A DNA stretch of 64,000 nucleotides from JABCZH01 sp963803775 (lineage in GTDB: Bacteria; Acidobacteriota; Terriglobia; Terriglobales; Acidobacteriaceae), in NCBI GenBank assembly GCA_963803775.1, contig CAWDNS010000007.1, forward strand, positions 1,364,001 through 1,428,000, given 5' to 3'. The notes under the pieces were generated by a model. That model made no database searches. It was not told where the DNA came from and was given only the letters and a program-made list of their open reading frames with translations. Made by a program: the position numbers and the translations under genes. Of the stretch, positions 1 to 7,872 are shown piece after piece; within the stretch, counting starts at the first letter, position 1; each line of letters begins with the position of its first letter.

Positions 1-250
1 CGCTGGCTTCGGCCTCGAGTTCAGAGGGATCAAGCGCGGCGATGAGGTCTCCCTGCTTGACTGGAGTGCCCTCATCGACGAGAAGTTTGGCCAAGCGACC
101 GTTAACCTGCGGGCTGACGATGACCTGGTTCGAATCCACGGTGCCGATGAGGATCAGGTCCTTATTGGAAGGCGTGGAGATGAAGTAGTAGGTCAGCGCG
201 GCGCTGAATATGACTCCGAGAATGATTAGAAATTTATTGCGAACACTCAT
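1..250 (-). CDS. HlyD/EmrA-type membrane fusion protein, N-terminal part (runs off left edge)
   Basis: Periplasmic adaptor subunit of an efflux pump or type I secretion system. Only the first 83 codons are present. They show a single N-terminal membrane anchor (about residues 6-25, FLIILGVIFSAALTYYFIS) and then the start of the biotinyl/lipoyl-like domain, with VSPQVNGRLAKLLVDEGTPV and GDLIAALDPSEL, typical of HlyD/EmrA/AcrA adaptors. A good AGGAG ribosome-binding site precedes the ATG on the minus strand. The gene lies 133 bp downstream of, and in the same direction as, a TetR-family gene, so it is probably the first structural gene of a TetR-controlled efflux operon. The substrate cannot be read from this fragment. 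Confidence 0.85.
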   Translation of the reverse strand, partial: MSVRNKFLIILGVIFSAALTYYFISTPSNKDLILIGTVDSNQVIVSPQVNGRLAKLLVDEGTPVKQGDLIAALDPSELEAEAS

Positions 251-383
251 GATTGAACTCCTGAGTTTGCTACCCTGTTCATGAATACGATTCCCGACAA
301 GAAAAGGTTAGCGATCGATGGCTGATGGGTCGCGACGTTTTCGGCGAATGACGGCGCATTACCGGCGAGTTGCGAATTTCGGC

Positions 384-1061
384 TCATTTGCGGGATCCCT
401 TGCGCCGTGAAGGAGACTGGGGCATCAGAGCGGCGGAGATGAAATCCAGCACGGCAGCGCGCCGGGCCGCCACCCGCTTCGGTTCCAGCGGATCAATGCC
501 GGTCATAGAGCGCATTGCCGGAGCATTGATGAAATAGAAAACGATCACCGCGACGATGGAGGGAACGACCTGCATAGGATCAACGGAGCGGAACTCACCG
601 GCTGCCATGCCCTCTGTGAGCACCTGTATGAGTTGACGGGTCAGGGGGTGGAAATATTGTTGCACGATGCGGTGGAGATGGCTGGAGCCGTTACGCCCGG
701 CGCTCATCATTTCTCCTTGGACAATGCGTGGGTACAGAGGATGGCTGGCAACATAGTCAAAGTGCGCGCTGGCGTATGCCAGAACCTTTTCGCGGGGAGG
801 AACGTTCAGGGCGAAAGCCGTGTTGACGGCGGTGGTAAGGCCTCCGAAGACGTGGTCGAGGACGGCGGAGTATAGGGCTTCTTTATCCTTGAAATAATAG
901 TAGAGCAGGGCTTTATTGACGCGGGCAGTGCGGGCGATGGCGTCGATACGGGCGCCGGCCACGCCTTCGCGGGAGAACTCGCGCACCGCGGCCTGAAGGA
1001 TGGCGGCACGGCTTTGTTCGGGGCGGCCACGAGTGCCGAGACGGGATTTGACGGGTGGCAT
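384..1061 (-). CDS. TetR/AcrR family transcriptional regulator
   Basis: Dimeric DNA-binding repressor of 225 residues. The N-terminal helix-turn-helix is clear (ILQAAVREFSREGVAGARID followed by IARTARVNKALLYYYFKDKE), and the C-terminal part is a helical ligand-binding domain. An upstream in-frame start exists at 1112, but the ATG at 1061 (MPPVKSRLG) is preferred, because the -10/-35 boxes and an operator-like palindrome lie directly before it. There is no clear Shine-Dalgarno sequence, so the message may have a very short leader. It is followed by an HlyD-type adaptor gene, which suggests local control of an efflux pump plus autoregulation. The inducer is unknown. Confidence 0.9.
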   Translation of the reverse strand: MPPVKSRLGTRGRPEQSRAAILQAAVREFSREGVAGARIDAIARTARVNKALLYYYFKDKEALYSAVLDHVFGGLTTAVNTAFALNVPPREKVLAYASAHFDYVASHPLYPRIVQGEMMSAGRNGSSHLHRIVQQYFHPLTRQLIQVLTEGMAAGEFRSVDPMQVVPSIVAVIVFYFINAPAMRSMTGIDPLEPKRVAARRAAVLDFISAALMPQSPSRRKGSRK

Positions 1062-1063
1062 AT

Positions 1064-1081
1064 TAATTAACCGGTTAGTTA
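1064..1081. promoter_or_regulatory. Palindromic operator candidate for the TetR regulator
   Basis: 18-bp inverted repeat centred on TAACCGGTTA with one mismatch (TAATTAACCGGTTAGTTA). It lies directly before the tetR start codon and downstream of the predicted -10 box, a typical place for an autorepression site. The half-site AACTAAC also recurs inside the promoter spacer. Confidence 0.65.
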
Positions 1082-1082
1082 G

Positions 1083-1112
1083 ATGATAGCGCAGCCGAGT
1101 TAGTTCCCGCAA
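1083..1112 (-). promoter_or_regulatory. Predicted sigma-70-type promoter of tetR
   Basis: On the minus strand TTGCGG (1112-1107) and TATCAT (1088-1083) are separated by 18 bp and lie just upstream of the palindromic operator. Consensus match only. Confidence 0.4.
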
Positions 1113-1124
1113 GGCAAAACCCTA

Positions 1125-1154
1125 ACCACAGGGGGCACGGAGGATCACGGAGGT
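1125..1154. repeat. CCAC-N-AGG-type dispersed repeat, copy 1
   Basis: Three degenerate CAC(A/G)NAGG-like units at about 10-11 bp spacing (accacagggggcacggagg, then atcacggagg), between the ddl stop and the tetR promoter. The same pattern recurs at 9466, 17413 and 54903. Confidence 0.6.
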
Positions 1155-1175
1155 ACAGTGACCACCGAGCCGGGG

Positions 1176-2408
1176 TTAGCGGCTGTATTGGTTCTTCTTT
1201 TTTTCCTGGTGGCGTTCCAGACCCAGTTGAATCAGGCGCTCGATGATTTCGGGATAGGTCACGCCGGTGGCGGCCCACAGCTTGGGATACATGCTGATGG
1301 AGGTAAATCCGGGCATGGTGTTGATTTCATTCAAGTAGATTTTGCGAGGTTTTTTCCCTACCCCAGGATCCATGAGGAAATCGACGCGAGCCAAGCCGGA
1401 GCAGTCCACGGCTTTGAAAGCAGCGATGGCCAGTTGGCGCACTCGTTTGGTCTCGGGCTTCGACAGTTTGGCGGGGATGATGAGTTGCGAGCCTTCGTCG
1501 AGATATTTGGCGTTGTAGTCGTAGAATTCCTGGCCGGGAACAATTTCTCCGGGCACCGAGGCATCCGGCTTGTCGTTGCCGAGAACTGCGCATTCGATCT
1601 CGCGGGCTTTGTGTTTGCGGCCGCCGACGCCCTGCTCGATGACAATCTTGCGGTCGAAGCGGGCGGCTTCGGCGATGGCGGGGCCGAGTTCTTTCCGATC
1701 GTGGGCTTTTGAGATTCCTACAGACGATCCCAGGTTCGCGGGTTTCACGAACACGGGATATTTCAGCTTGTTCTCGACCAGCTTCTGGACCTTCTTGGGT
1801 TCGGTTTCCCAAGCACTGCGCAAGACGGTTACGTGTTTCACGATGGGCAGGCCGGCGGCGTGGAATAGTGCTTTCATGATGTCTTTATCCATGCCAGCGG
1901 CGGAGCCCAGGACTCCGGCGCCCACGTATGGGAGATCGGCGAGCTCCAGCAGGCCCTGGATGGTGCCGTCTTCGCCGAAAGTGCCATGCAGCACGGGGAA
2001 AATAATGTCGACGTTGATGGCGCGGTCGGCGGCGCGGCGAACCATGGGGTTGTCGGTCTGGAAGGGCGCCAATGAGCTGCCCGGCTGATGTGGTTCGGGC
2101 GGCACTATGACCGACTCGCCTCTGGCCAGGACAGCAGCGGCGGAAGTCGTTTCAGGATCGCCAGCGCGGAGATGACGTTCCTCGTGATTCGCAGCTTTGC
2201 CTTGCAAAAGGCGTTCGGCATCAACTGCCGTAACCCAGCGGCCCTGTTTGGTGATGCCAATGGGCACGACTTCGTACTTGCTTTTGTCGATAGCGTTGAA
2301 TACGGAGGCGGCCGAGAGCAAAGAGATTTCATGCTCGCCGCTACGCCCGCCGAAGAGGATTCCGACACGGAGTTTCTTCATGATTTGCGAATGCTTATCC
2401 ATGTTCAT
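1176..2408 (-). CDS. ddl: D-alanine--D-alanine ligase
   Basis: Cytoplasmic ATP-grasp ligase that joins two D-alanines for peptidoglycan synthesis. The N-terminal substrate domain starts with KLRVGILFGGRSGEHEISLL. The glycine-rich GTFGEDGTIQGLLEL segment, the ATP-grasp core with VFVKPANLGSSVGISKA, and the C-terminal metal/ATP motif YLNEINTMPGFTSISMYPKL are all present. At about 410 residues it is somewhat longer than the E. coli enzymes because of an insert after residue 70, as in the VanA-like/long Ddl subgroup. Start candidates are ATG at 2408, 2402 and 2381; the conserved region begins right after 2381. It is monocistronic and faces left. Confidence 0.93.
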   Translation of the reverse strand: MNMDKHSQIMKKLRVGILFGGRSGEHEISLLSAASVFNAIDKSKYEVVPIGITKQGRWVTAVDAERLLQGKAANHEERHLRAGDPETTSAAAVLARGESVIVPPEPHQPGSSLAPFQTDNPMVRRAADRAINVDIIFPVLHGTFGEDGTIQGLLELADLPYVGAGVLGSAAGMDKDIMKALFHAAGLPIVKHVTVLRSAWETEPKKVQKLVENKLKYPVFVKPANLGSSVGISKAHDRKELGPAIAEAARFDRKIVIEQGVGGRKHKAREIECAVLGNDKPDASVPGEIVPGQEFYDYNAKYLDEGSQLIIPAKLSKPETKRVRQLAIAAFKAVDCSGLARVDFLMDPGVGKKPRKIYLNEINTMPGFTSISMYPKLWAATGVTYPEIIERLIQLGLERHQEKKKNQYSR

Positions 2409-2512
2409 TCTTCCATATTGGGAAGGCTTTCGGGTTGACAAGATTTGCACCCGGAGTTAGCCTGCTGGCGCGGGTCGTTGGGTCCAATTAATCTTTTCCT
2501 AAGAGGCGATAC

Positions 2513-3547
2513 ATGAGAAACGCTGTGTTGTGCTTAGTGGTGCTGGCCATTTTAGCGGGCTTGATGCCTGCGGCTAAGGCGCAGGCGCCTGCCGCGGCAC
2601 CCGCAGTTCCATCACAGACTCCCCCGCCCGCGACCGGACGCAAGAAGCGAGTGGCCATTTTCGACTTCGACTATGCCACGGTGCATAGCAGCGTAGCGGC
2701 GCTCTTCGGCCAGGATGTTGATGTGGGCAAGGGCATTTCCGATCTACTGGTGACGGATCTGGTGAAAGACGGAAGCTACTCGGTGATCGAACGCAAGGCG
2801 CTGGATAAGATCCTGAAAGAGCAGAACTTTTCGAATAGCGACCGTGCCGACCCGAACTCGGCGGCCAAGATCGGGAAACTGCTGGGCGTGGATGCCATTA
2901 TTGTGGGCAGCATCACGCAATTCGGCAATGAGACCAAGAACACGAATATCGGCGGCGGCGGCGGAAACTGGGGCGGATTCGGGATCGGCGGCGTCGGGCA
3001 CAAGAAATCGAAGGCGATCGTAGCCATGACCGCCCGCATCGTGGACATTGACACTGGCGAAATCCTGGGAGTGGCGGAAGGCAAGGGAGAATCGGCGCGC
3101 GAGAGCACCTCACTGCTCGGCGGAGGCGGCAACTGGCATGGCGGTGGTGGTGGGGCTGCCGACTTCGGGAGCAGCGATTTTCAGAGCACAATCATCGGCG
3201 AAGCGGTAAAGGCTGCGGTTGACAGCATGAGCCAGGAAGTCATCGCCGACAAAGACAAGCTTGTGGCCCGGACGATTGTTGTTGAAGGCTTAGTCGCGGC
3301 GGTAGACAGCGGGCAGATCATCCTCAATGTCGGCGCGAAGAATGGGGTCAAAGTCGGGGATCAGCTCAATGTGGAGCGCGTTACCAAGGAGATTAAAGAT
3401 CCGTCTACGGGAAAGGTGATTCGGCGGCTGGCTTCGCAGGTGGGAGTGGTGAAAGTCACTGACGTAGACGATATTTCCGCGGTGTGTACAGCGGTCTCAG
3501 GATCGGGCTTCAAGACCGGCGATGCGGTGAAGACGGTCACGCAGTAG
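2513..3547 (+). CDS. CsgG/HfaB-family exported protein
   Basis: 344-residue protein with an N-terminal signal peptide (cleavage probably after residue 23, AKA/QAP) and a proline/alanine linker. A CsgG-like domain follows: RVAIFDFDYATV, VTDLVKDGSYSVIERKALDK and IGKLLGVDAIIVGSITQFG. In CsgG this fold forms outer-membrane secretion pores for curli; many relatives are periplasmic proteins of unknown role. Two glycine-rich loops (about residues 145-165 and 203-222) interrupt the domain. The C-terminal 90 residues (VNVGAKNGVKVGDQLNVERV-like) resemble a small beta domain. There is no lipobox cysteine, unlike true CsgG, and no curli genes are nearby, so a curli role is not supported. Confidence 0.75.
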   Translation: MRNAVLCLVVLAILAGLMPAAKAQAPAAAPAVPSQTPPPATGRKKRVAIFDFDYATVHSSVAALFGQDVDVGKGISDLLVTDLVKDGSYSVIERKALDKILKEQNFSNSDRADPNSAAKIGKLLGVDAIIVGSITQFGNETKNTNIGGGGGNWGGFGIGGVGHKKSKAIVAMTARIVDIDTGEILGVAEGKGESARESTSLLGGGGNWHGGGGGAADFGSSDFQSTIIGEAVKAAVDSMSQEVIADKDKLVARTIVVEGLVAAVDSGQIILNVGAKNGVKVGDQLNVERVTKEIKDPSTGKVIRRLASQVGVVKVTDVDDISAVCTAVSGSGFKTGDAVKTVTQ

Positions 3548-3803
3548 TGCGATGGGACTAGACGCGGGTTGCCAAAGTCCGGCTAGTAGTTCTATGTCTT
3601 AAGGGACACTCGACTGGACAGCCCCTTCGACTTCCCCTTCGACTTCGCTCAGGGCTTCGGCAAAACAGGGCAAGCTGTGGGCGGGTGCGCCCACACGGTC
3701 GGTGGGGATCCATCAAGCCTAAATTCGTTCCAGTTCAAAATCAAATGCGGCGGACAAGGTGTCCGCCGCACACGAGCATTTCCCCACGCCAATAAGTCCC
3801 GGG
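3548..3803. other. Intergenic region with repeats
   Basis: 256 bp between convergent genes. It holds a direct repeat of a cccttcgactt motif (about 3624-3645) and a strong hairpin at 3746-3770. No open frame with coding character is seen. Confidence 0.5.
3746..3770. repeat. Perfect hairpin (TGCGGCGGACA-AGG-TGTCCGCCGCA)
   Basis: 11-bp perfect stem with a 3-nt loop between convergent genes. There is no U-tract on either strand, so it is a REP-like palindrome or a bidirectional RNA-stabilising or terminating element rather than a classical terminator. Confidence 0.6.
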
Positions 3804-5303
3804 CTAATTCCCGGTTGTCTTCTTCCGCGATGCGGGGATGGGGAAGTGGTGGCCATCATCATAGTAGGCCTTGCGTGCGTAGTCGGAATGTGCGCCGCGC
3901 ACGGGCTTGTCATCCTTCGAGCTGGAAATGGAGGCAATGGTCGGGGCGAATAAGGGCTGCTTGGTGGTGAACATATATTCGTTAAGCAGGCTGCCCGTTG
4001 GAGCGGTGGCAACTGCAAACACGCCAAAGGGCAGGCCGTTGGTATAGGAGACGCTGATGTAGTCAGCGACCATGGGGCCGTCATCGGAGACCGGCAGCCA
4101 ACTGAGTTGCATAGGCCCGGCCAGGAATGTGCCCTCACTCCAAGTAGTGCCGCCGTTAAGAGAACTGGAGAAGCCGACTTCCAGTTTGCAGGAATTGCCG
4201 CAGTTTGAGACCGGGTAATAGTAATAGAGCGCGGTCAGATGAGCGCTCGGGCCAGATGTGGCGGGATCGGCGCCGATGCCGGGAAGAAAGTGATCTACGG
4301 TGCTGGCAACGGGATCGATGGGAATACGGGAGACCGCGGACCAAGTCTGGCCGTCGGTGGAAGTGCTCATCACAATGTCGTTGGCAGCGCAGTTGGTACG
4401 GAAACGGCAATCCGACCAGACGACATAAACTTTGCCGGAGCCGTCGATAGTGGCAGAAGGCAGGCCGGGATTACGGATGCCGCCGGCGTCGAGATGCTCG
4501 TCGATGTCGGCAACAGTTACGCTGGAGTTCCAGGAAGCCCCGCCATTGGTGGAACGAAAAGCCTCGATGCCGACGTAGCCATCGAAGGGAACGATCACGG
4601 TGCCGTTGGGTTGGACGAGAGGCTCGCCGCCGAGGCCGCCGGCTTGATCCGCAGAGGCTTTACCGGGTCCCCAGGTTTGGCCGCCGTCGGTGGAGGTGCT
4701 CATGAGGACGTCGCCACTGCCATAGGCCTGGTCCCACTCGGTGTAGCAATGGCCGTAATAAGGACTGGAGGAATTGTTGTCGCAGACGGTCCAGTTCTTG
4801 TCGTCGAGATGGGTAGTGTCGATGGGGATGGGGTTGCCCCAATGGATGGCATCAGTGGACAGGCTGACGGCTACGTCACCGATGTATTGCGAGTTGCCAT
4901 TCAAGCCCACCAGCGGAAGAGTTGAAATCATCCACACGCCGTGTTTGGCATCGTAGGCGACAGAGGGGTCGGCGGCGGCGCCGTAAGTGCCTTCCTGATA
5001 ATTGACGGTCAGCCCGGGCAGGTAGCCATAGACCCAGGTCTTGCCGCCGTCGGTGGAGGTAGAGAAGCCGACGTCAGCACTGCCCCATCCGATGGAACCC
5101 GGACGGCGGGCCACGTGATAGGTCATGACGATGGTGGATCCCCAGGCAAAGGAATCAGGCTCAACTTCGGTCTTGTGGACACTGTCAGAGTTCGTGAAGT
5201 TGTCAGTGCTGATCTGAACCAGAGTAAATTGAGCGTGAGCGGAAAGAACCAGCGCGGTGATGAAAATGACCAGCGCGCAAATATTGCGACGGGAAGAAAT
5301 CAT
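3804..5303 (-). CDS. Secreted BNR/sialidase-fold repeat protein
   Basis: 499 residues. The ATG at 5303 begins MISSRRNICALVIFITALVL with a clear signal peptide ending at SAHA/Q. The mature protein carries several Asp-box (BNR) motifs of the form S-x-D-G-G-x-T-W: STDGGKTWVYG, STDGGQTWGPG, STNGGASWN, STDGQTWSAV and LNGGTTWSEG. This indicates a six-bladed beta-propeller of the sialidase superfamily. The catalytic Arg triad of true sialidases is not obvious, so the enzymatic role is unassigned. Longer upstream frames (to 5504) add only non-conserved sequence and were not used. Confidence 0.75.
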   Translation of the reverse strand: MISSRRNICALVIFITALVLSAHAQFTLVQISTDNFTNSDSVHKTEVEPDSFAWGSTIVMTYHVARRPGSIGWGSADVGFSTSTDGGKTWVYGYLPGLTVNYQEGTYGAAADPSVAYDAKHGVWMISTLPLVGLNGNSQYIGDVAVSLSTDAIHWGNPIPIDTTHLDDKNWTVCDNNSSSPYYGHCYTEWDQAYGSGDVLMSTSTDGGQTWGPGKASADQAGGLGGEPLVQPNGTVIVPFDGYVGIEAFRSTNGGASWNSSVTVADIDEHLDAGGIRNPGLPSATIDGSGKVYVVWSDCRFRTNCAANDIVMSTSTDGQTWSAVSRIPIDPVASTVDHFLPGIGADPATSGPSAHLTALYYYYPVSNCGNSCKLEVGFSSSLNGGTTWSEGTFLAGPMQLSWLPVSDDGPMVADYISVSYTNGLPFGVFAVATAPTGSLLNEYMFTTKQPLFAPTIASISSSKDDKPVRGAHSDYARKAYYDDGHHFPIPASRKKTTGN

Positions 5304-5490
5304 TTGATGTCCTCGACCTGGGTTTTGCGTCCGCTGGCGCCGGGAGGGGCGCGGGGCGGGCCGACTAGCGGCAGTGGGAATATTATCCTGAATAGTAGAG
5401 GGTGTCCATGCGAAAAAGGCGTGATTGTGCCGGGTGTGGGTCCCCGCCCCTCGCGCAAAGGACGCGCCAGGAACGGGGCACCCAGATGGA

Positions 5491-6435
5491 TTATTTGGAG
5501 GCAACGTCGGGAACCGGAGTTGCTGGAGTTGCAGGAATCACGGGCTCGGTGGCGGTGACGGCGGGAGCGGCCACGGATTCGATCTTCACCGTAGCCAGGA
5601 TGCTCTGCAGGCGGCGGAAGACCGCAGTGCGATCAACGGCCGGCGCTGGGTCTTCGTTTTCCCTGGGTTGGTCGTCTTTGGCTTGGGCCTGGGTCGAGAG
5701 TCCGAGCGAGAACTCATAGCAGGCGCCGTTGACAAAGGCGTGGTAATACTTGGCGTCGGACTGGCTGGTTTCGGGGCCGCTGATGGCTTCCATGGCTACG
5801 AGATCCAGACCGGCGAGTGTGAGCTTCGCGGGCACGATCGCAGGTTGGCTGGTCGAGGCGGGCTGTAGCAGTGCGAACTGGCTGCATTGTTCCGCGGTCA
5901 GGGCTGGGTTCACGCTGACGTTGAATGATGCGGAATTGAAGTCGGTGTGGGGATAGGAGTTCTTCGGCAGTTCGACAGTGACTACGTCCAAACCGCCGGG
6001 TTGGACGAAGTTCATGACCGACTGTTGAGTGGTGTCAGGCTTCGTGCTGTCGACGGGCTTCAACGTGTAGCGTTTGGGATAACTGAAGGAGACGCCGTAA
6101 TTCTTATCGGCGTAGAGCGATGTGGTGGGACGCTTCTTCACGATCTTCTTAGCGGCGGGAATTGTTGCGGGAATGGTCGTGGCTTCTTGAATTGGGGTTG
6201 GAGCATTAGTAGTGGTTTGGGTAATGGGGTGCTGGATGGTGGAACTGACGGCGGTGTCGTTCTCCCGTGAGCAGCCGCTGGTTTCGAGCAAAAGACCTCC
6301 GACGAGGGCTGTGGCGAGCACGGCACCGGCAAACAATGCAATCGTCTGCTTTCCGACAAATTCGGAGCGTGGGACATTGGGTTGTGATTTCGAGTTTGAA
6401 GTGCTTTGCAGATTGAGTTGAGTGAACTGCGACAT
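5491..6435 (-). CDS. Membrane-anchored protein with PsbP-like domain
   Basis: 314 residues. The ATG at 6435 (MSQFTQLNLQS) gives a short cytoplasmic N-terminus, one transmembrane segment (about residues 33-52, IALFAGAVLATALVGGLLL) and a Thr/Pro-rich linker. The exported domain begins SLYADKNYGVSFSYPKRYTL, a pattern seen in PsbP-like and related lipoprotein domains. Repetitive TPATPVPDV-type sequence ends the protein. Function unknown. It is transcribed in the same direction as the BNR gene but separated by 187 bp. Confidence 0.6.
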   Translation of the reverse strand: MSQFTQLNLQSTSNSKSQPNVPRSEFVGKQTIALFAGAVLATALVGGLLLETSGCSRENDTAVSSTIQHPITQTTTNAPTPIQEATTIPATIPAAKKIVKKRPTTSLYADKNYGVSFSYPKRYTLKPVDSTKPDTTQQSVMNFVQPGGLDVVTVELPKNSYPHTDFNSASFNVSVNPALTAEQCSQFALLQPASTSQPAIVPAKLTLAGLDLVAMEAISGPETSQSDAKYYHAFVNGACYEFSLGLSTQAQAKDDQPRENEDPAPAVDRTAVFRRLQSILATVKIESVAAPAVTATEPVIPATPATPVPDVASK

Positions 6436-6600
6436 ATGTGTGGCCTCCTGTGCTGGTCTTGCCAGTCGTTGGTGAAAAAGCACGAGGGTGACCAAGAGAA
6501 AGCGGGTTGAATCTGCGCGGTTTAGCGTCGGGCAGGGGAAGAATCGCTGCGGCTGGCTGGACACGCTGTGTGGGGCTGGACACGGAGAAGAAACGTCTTC

Positions 6601-6629
6601 GCCGCGGATTTCCACGGATAAACGCGGAT
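6601..6629. repeat. Dispersed GCCGC(A/G)GATTT repeat, copy 1
   Basis: gccgcggatttccacggata plus aacgcggat, just after the stop of the deiodinase-like gene. It is the most diverged member of a family also found at 9304, 22898, 22978, 23057, 23577 and (inverted) 23641. Confidence 0.55.
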
Positions 6630-6645
6630 AAAACAAACCCGACCG

Positions 6646-7359
6646 TTAGTTGCCCAGCAACTGCGACAACGCGGATTGGAGTTCTGGCGGGTTGAAGCCG
6701 AAGGGGCCGGGGCGGCTCTTGAAGACAATGCGTCCATGGGAGTCGATCAGATAGAGGCGGTCGGGCCAGCCGGTGTAGGCGCGCTCGGCGGTGTTGCCGA
6801 ATTCGTCGAGCACGGCGGGAAATTTGATTCCCAGTTTGCGCACGCAGGCTCCGGCCACGGTGGCGCGCTCGGTTTCATCTTTGGGACTGGCCAGGACAAC
6901 CTGGTCGCGGATATTGGACTCCATCTGCCAGACGTCGCTGGGATGGGCTTCGAGAATGTAGACCACGAGAAACGCCACGCGGCCCTGGTATTGATCGTAG
7001 AGACGGTTGAGGGCGGGAACCTCCCTCCGGAACGGCGGTCAAGTGTAGCTGCCGAAGACGAGTACGACCGGTTGTTTCGCGGTCAGCGACAACAACTGCA
7101 CCCGCTCGGTTTTGTCGAGCTTCATCAAGGAAAAGTCGGGGGCGGGGTCGCCGGGACGCAGAGCGCCGGCACGGGCGTGGGTCCACATGGTTTCAAAGGG
7201 CGCGAGCAGAAAGGCCGCTGGGGCGGGCATGCGGGACATAACGCGGCCGAAAGTTTCGGGGGGTTGGTGCATCGCCCACCAGATGAGGCCGACAAAGCCG
7301 AGGTAGGCAATAAGGACTCCGTACAAAATCCGCAGCAGGATTGAGCGGGATGGTTTCAT
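6646..7359 (-). CDS. Iodothyronine-deiodinase-like selenoprotein (in-frame UGA = Sec107)
   Basis: A single 237-residue reading frame is obtained if the TGA at 7041-7039 is read as selenocysteine. Residues 1-106 contain a membrane anchor (about 8-30), then PDFSLMKLDKTERVQLLSL and VVLVFGSYT. After UGA the same frame continues PPFRREVPALNRLYDQYQGR and then VAFLVVYILEAHPSDVWQ, to a stop at 6646. GSxT-Sec-PPF followed by VVYIxEAHPSD is the active-site signature of the deiodinase branch of the thioredoxin fold, in which the catalytic residue is Sec (Cys in some bacterial relatives). A hairpin with a GG-containing loop starts within 20 nt of the UGA. A conventional gene caller would split this into two fragments (7039-7359 and 6646-6978). 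The bacterial role is probably redox; iodine chemistry is not implied. The alternative, a pseudogene with a nonsense mutation at exactly this codon, seems less likely. Confidence 0.82.
7009..7027 (-). promoter_or_regulatory. Candidate bacterial SECIS hairpin
   Basis: On the mRNA, GAGGG (7027-7023) pairs with CCCUC (7013-7009). The loop is AGGUUCCCG, or a tighter alternative GGG-AGGUU-CCC. The loop begins 16 nt after the UGA and has G at its second position, which fits published bSECIS criteria (apical loop 16-37 nt from UGA, G in the first two loop positions). The overlap with coding sequence is as expected in bacteria. Confidence 0.65.
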
Positions 7360-7410
7360 GGTGAGCGATTCCTAGGGTAGCATTTGGTTGGGCAGACGAA
7401 TGGAGGGACA

Positions 7411-7725
7411 ATGCGCTGGTACCACTATTTGGCGTACTTCTTCGGGGGCATGTTCCTGGCGAACGCTCTACCCCATCTCGGCAACGGAATTTCAGGGCAT
7501 GCTTTCCAGAGTCCTTTCGCACACCCGCCAGGGGAAGGTTTGTCGTCTTCGACGGTCAATGTCTTATGGGGCTTATTCAATCTTGCCGTCGGTTACATGC
7601 TCGTCTGTCGTGTCGGCAGCTTCAATCTGCGCAAGACGCCGCACGTGGTGGTGCTCGGGGCGGGCATTTTGGTTCAGGCGGTCATGCTGGCGCGTGTCTT
7701 CGGACGGTTGCACGGAGGGTTGTGA
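7411..7725 (+). CDS. Small multi-pass membrane protein, unknown function
   Basis: 104 residues starting at MRWYHYLAYFFGGMFLANAL, with a TGGAGGGA ribosome-binding site just upstream. About three hydrophobic segments: 5-21, 47-63 and 76-95. The motif ALPHLGNGISGHAFQSPFA sits in a loop. It diverges from the deiodinase-like gene across a very short (about 50 bp) promoter region. It is not recognised as a named family, but the composition is clearly coding. Confidence 0.65.
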   Translation: MRWYHYLAYFFGGMFLANALPHLGNGISGHAFQSPFAHPPGEGLSSSTVNVLWGLFNLAVGYMLVCRVGSFNLRKTPHVVVLGAGILVQAVMLARVFGRLHGGL

Positions 7726-7872
7726 GCCTCACTCTCAACTCATAAATTCCCTGAATATGCTCCATCATCTTTTTTGATTTGCAGCGGAGTGGGCTCCACG
7801 ATACTCTTGGTGTTCCTTTTTAGTCCCCCAAAGTAGATTGTGTAACGAATCAGGCAAACTTTAAGGAGAGCT

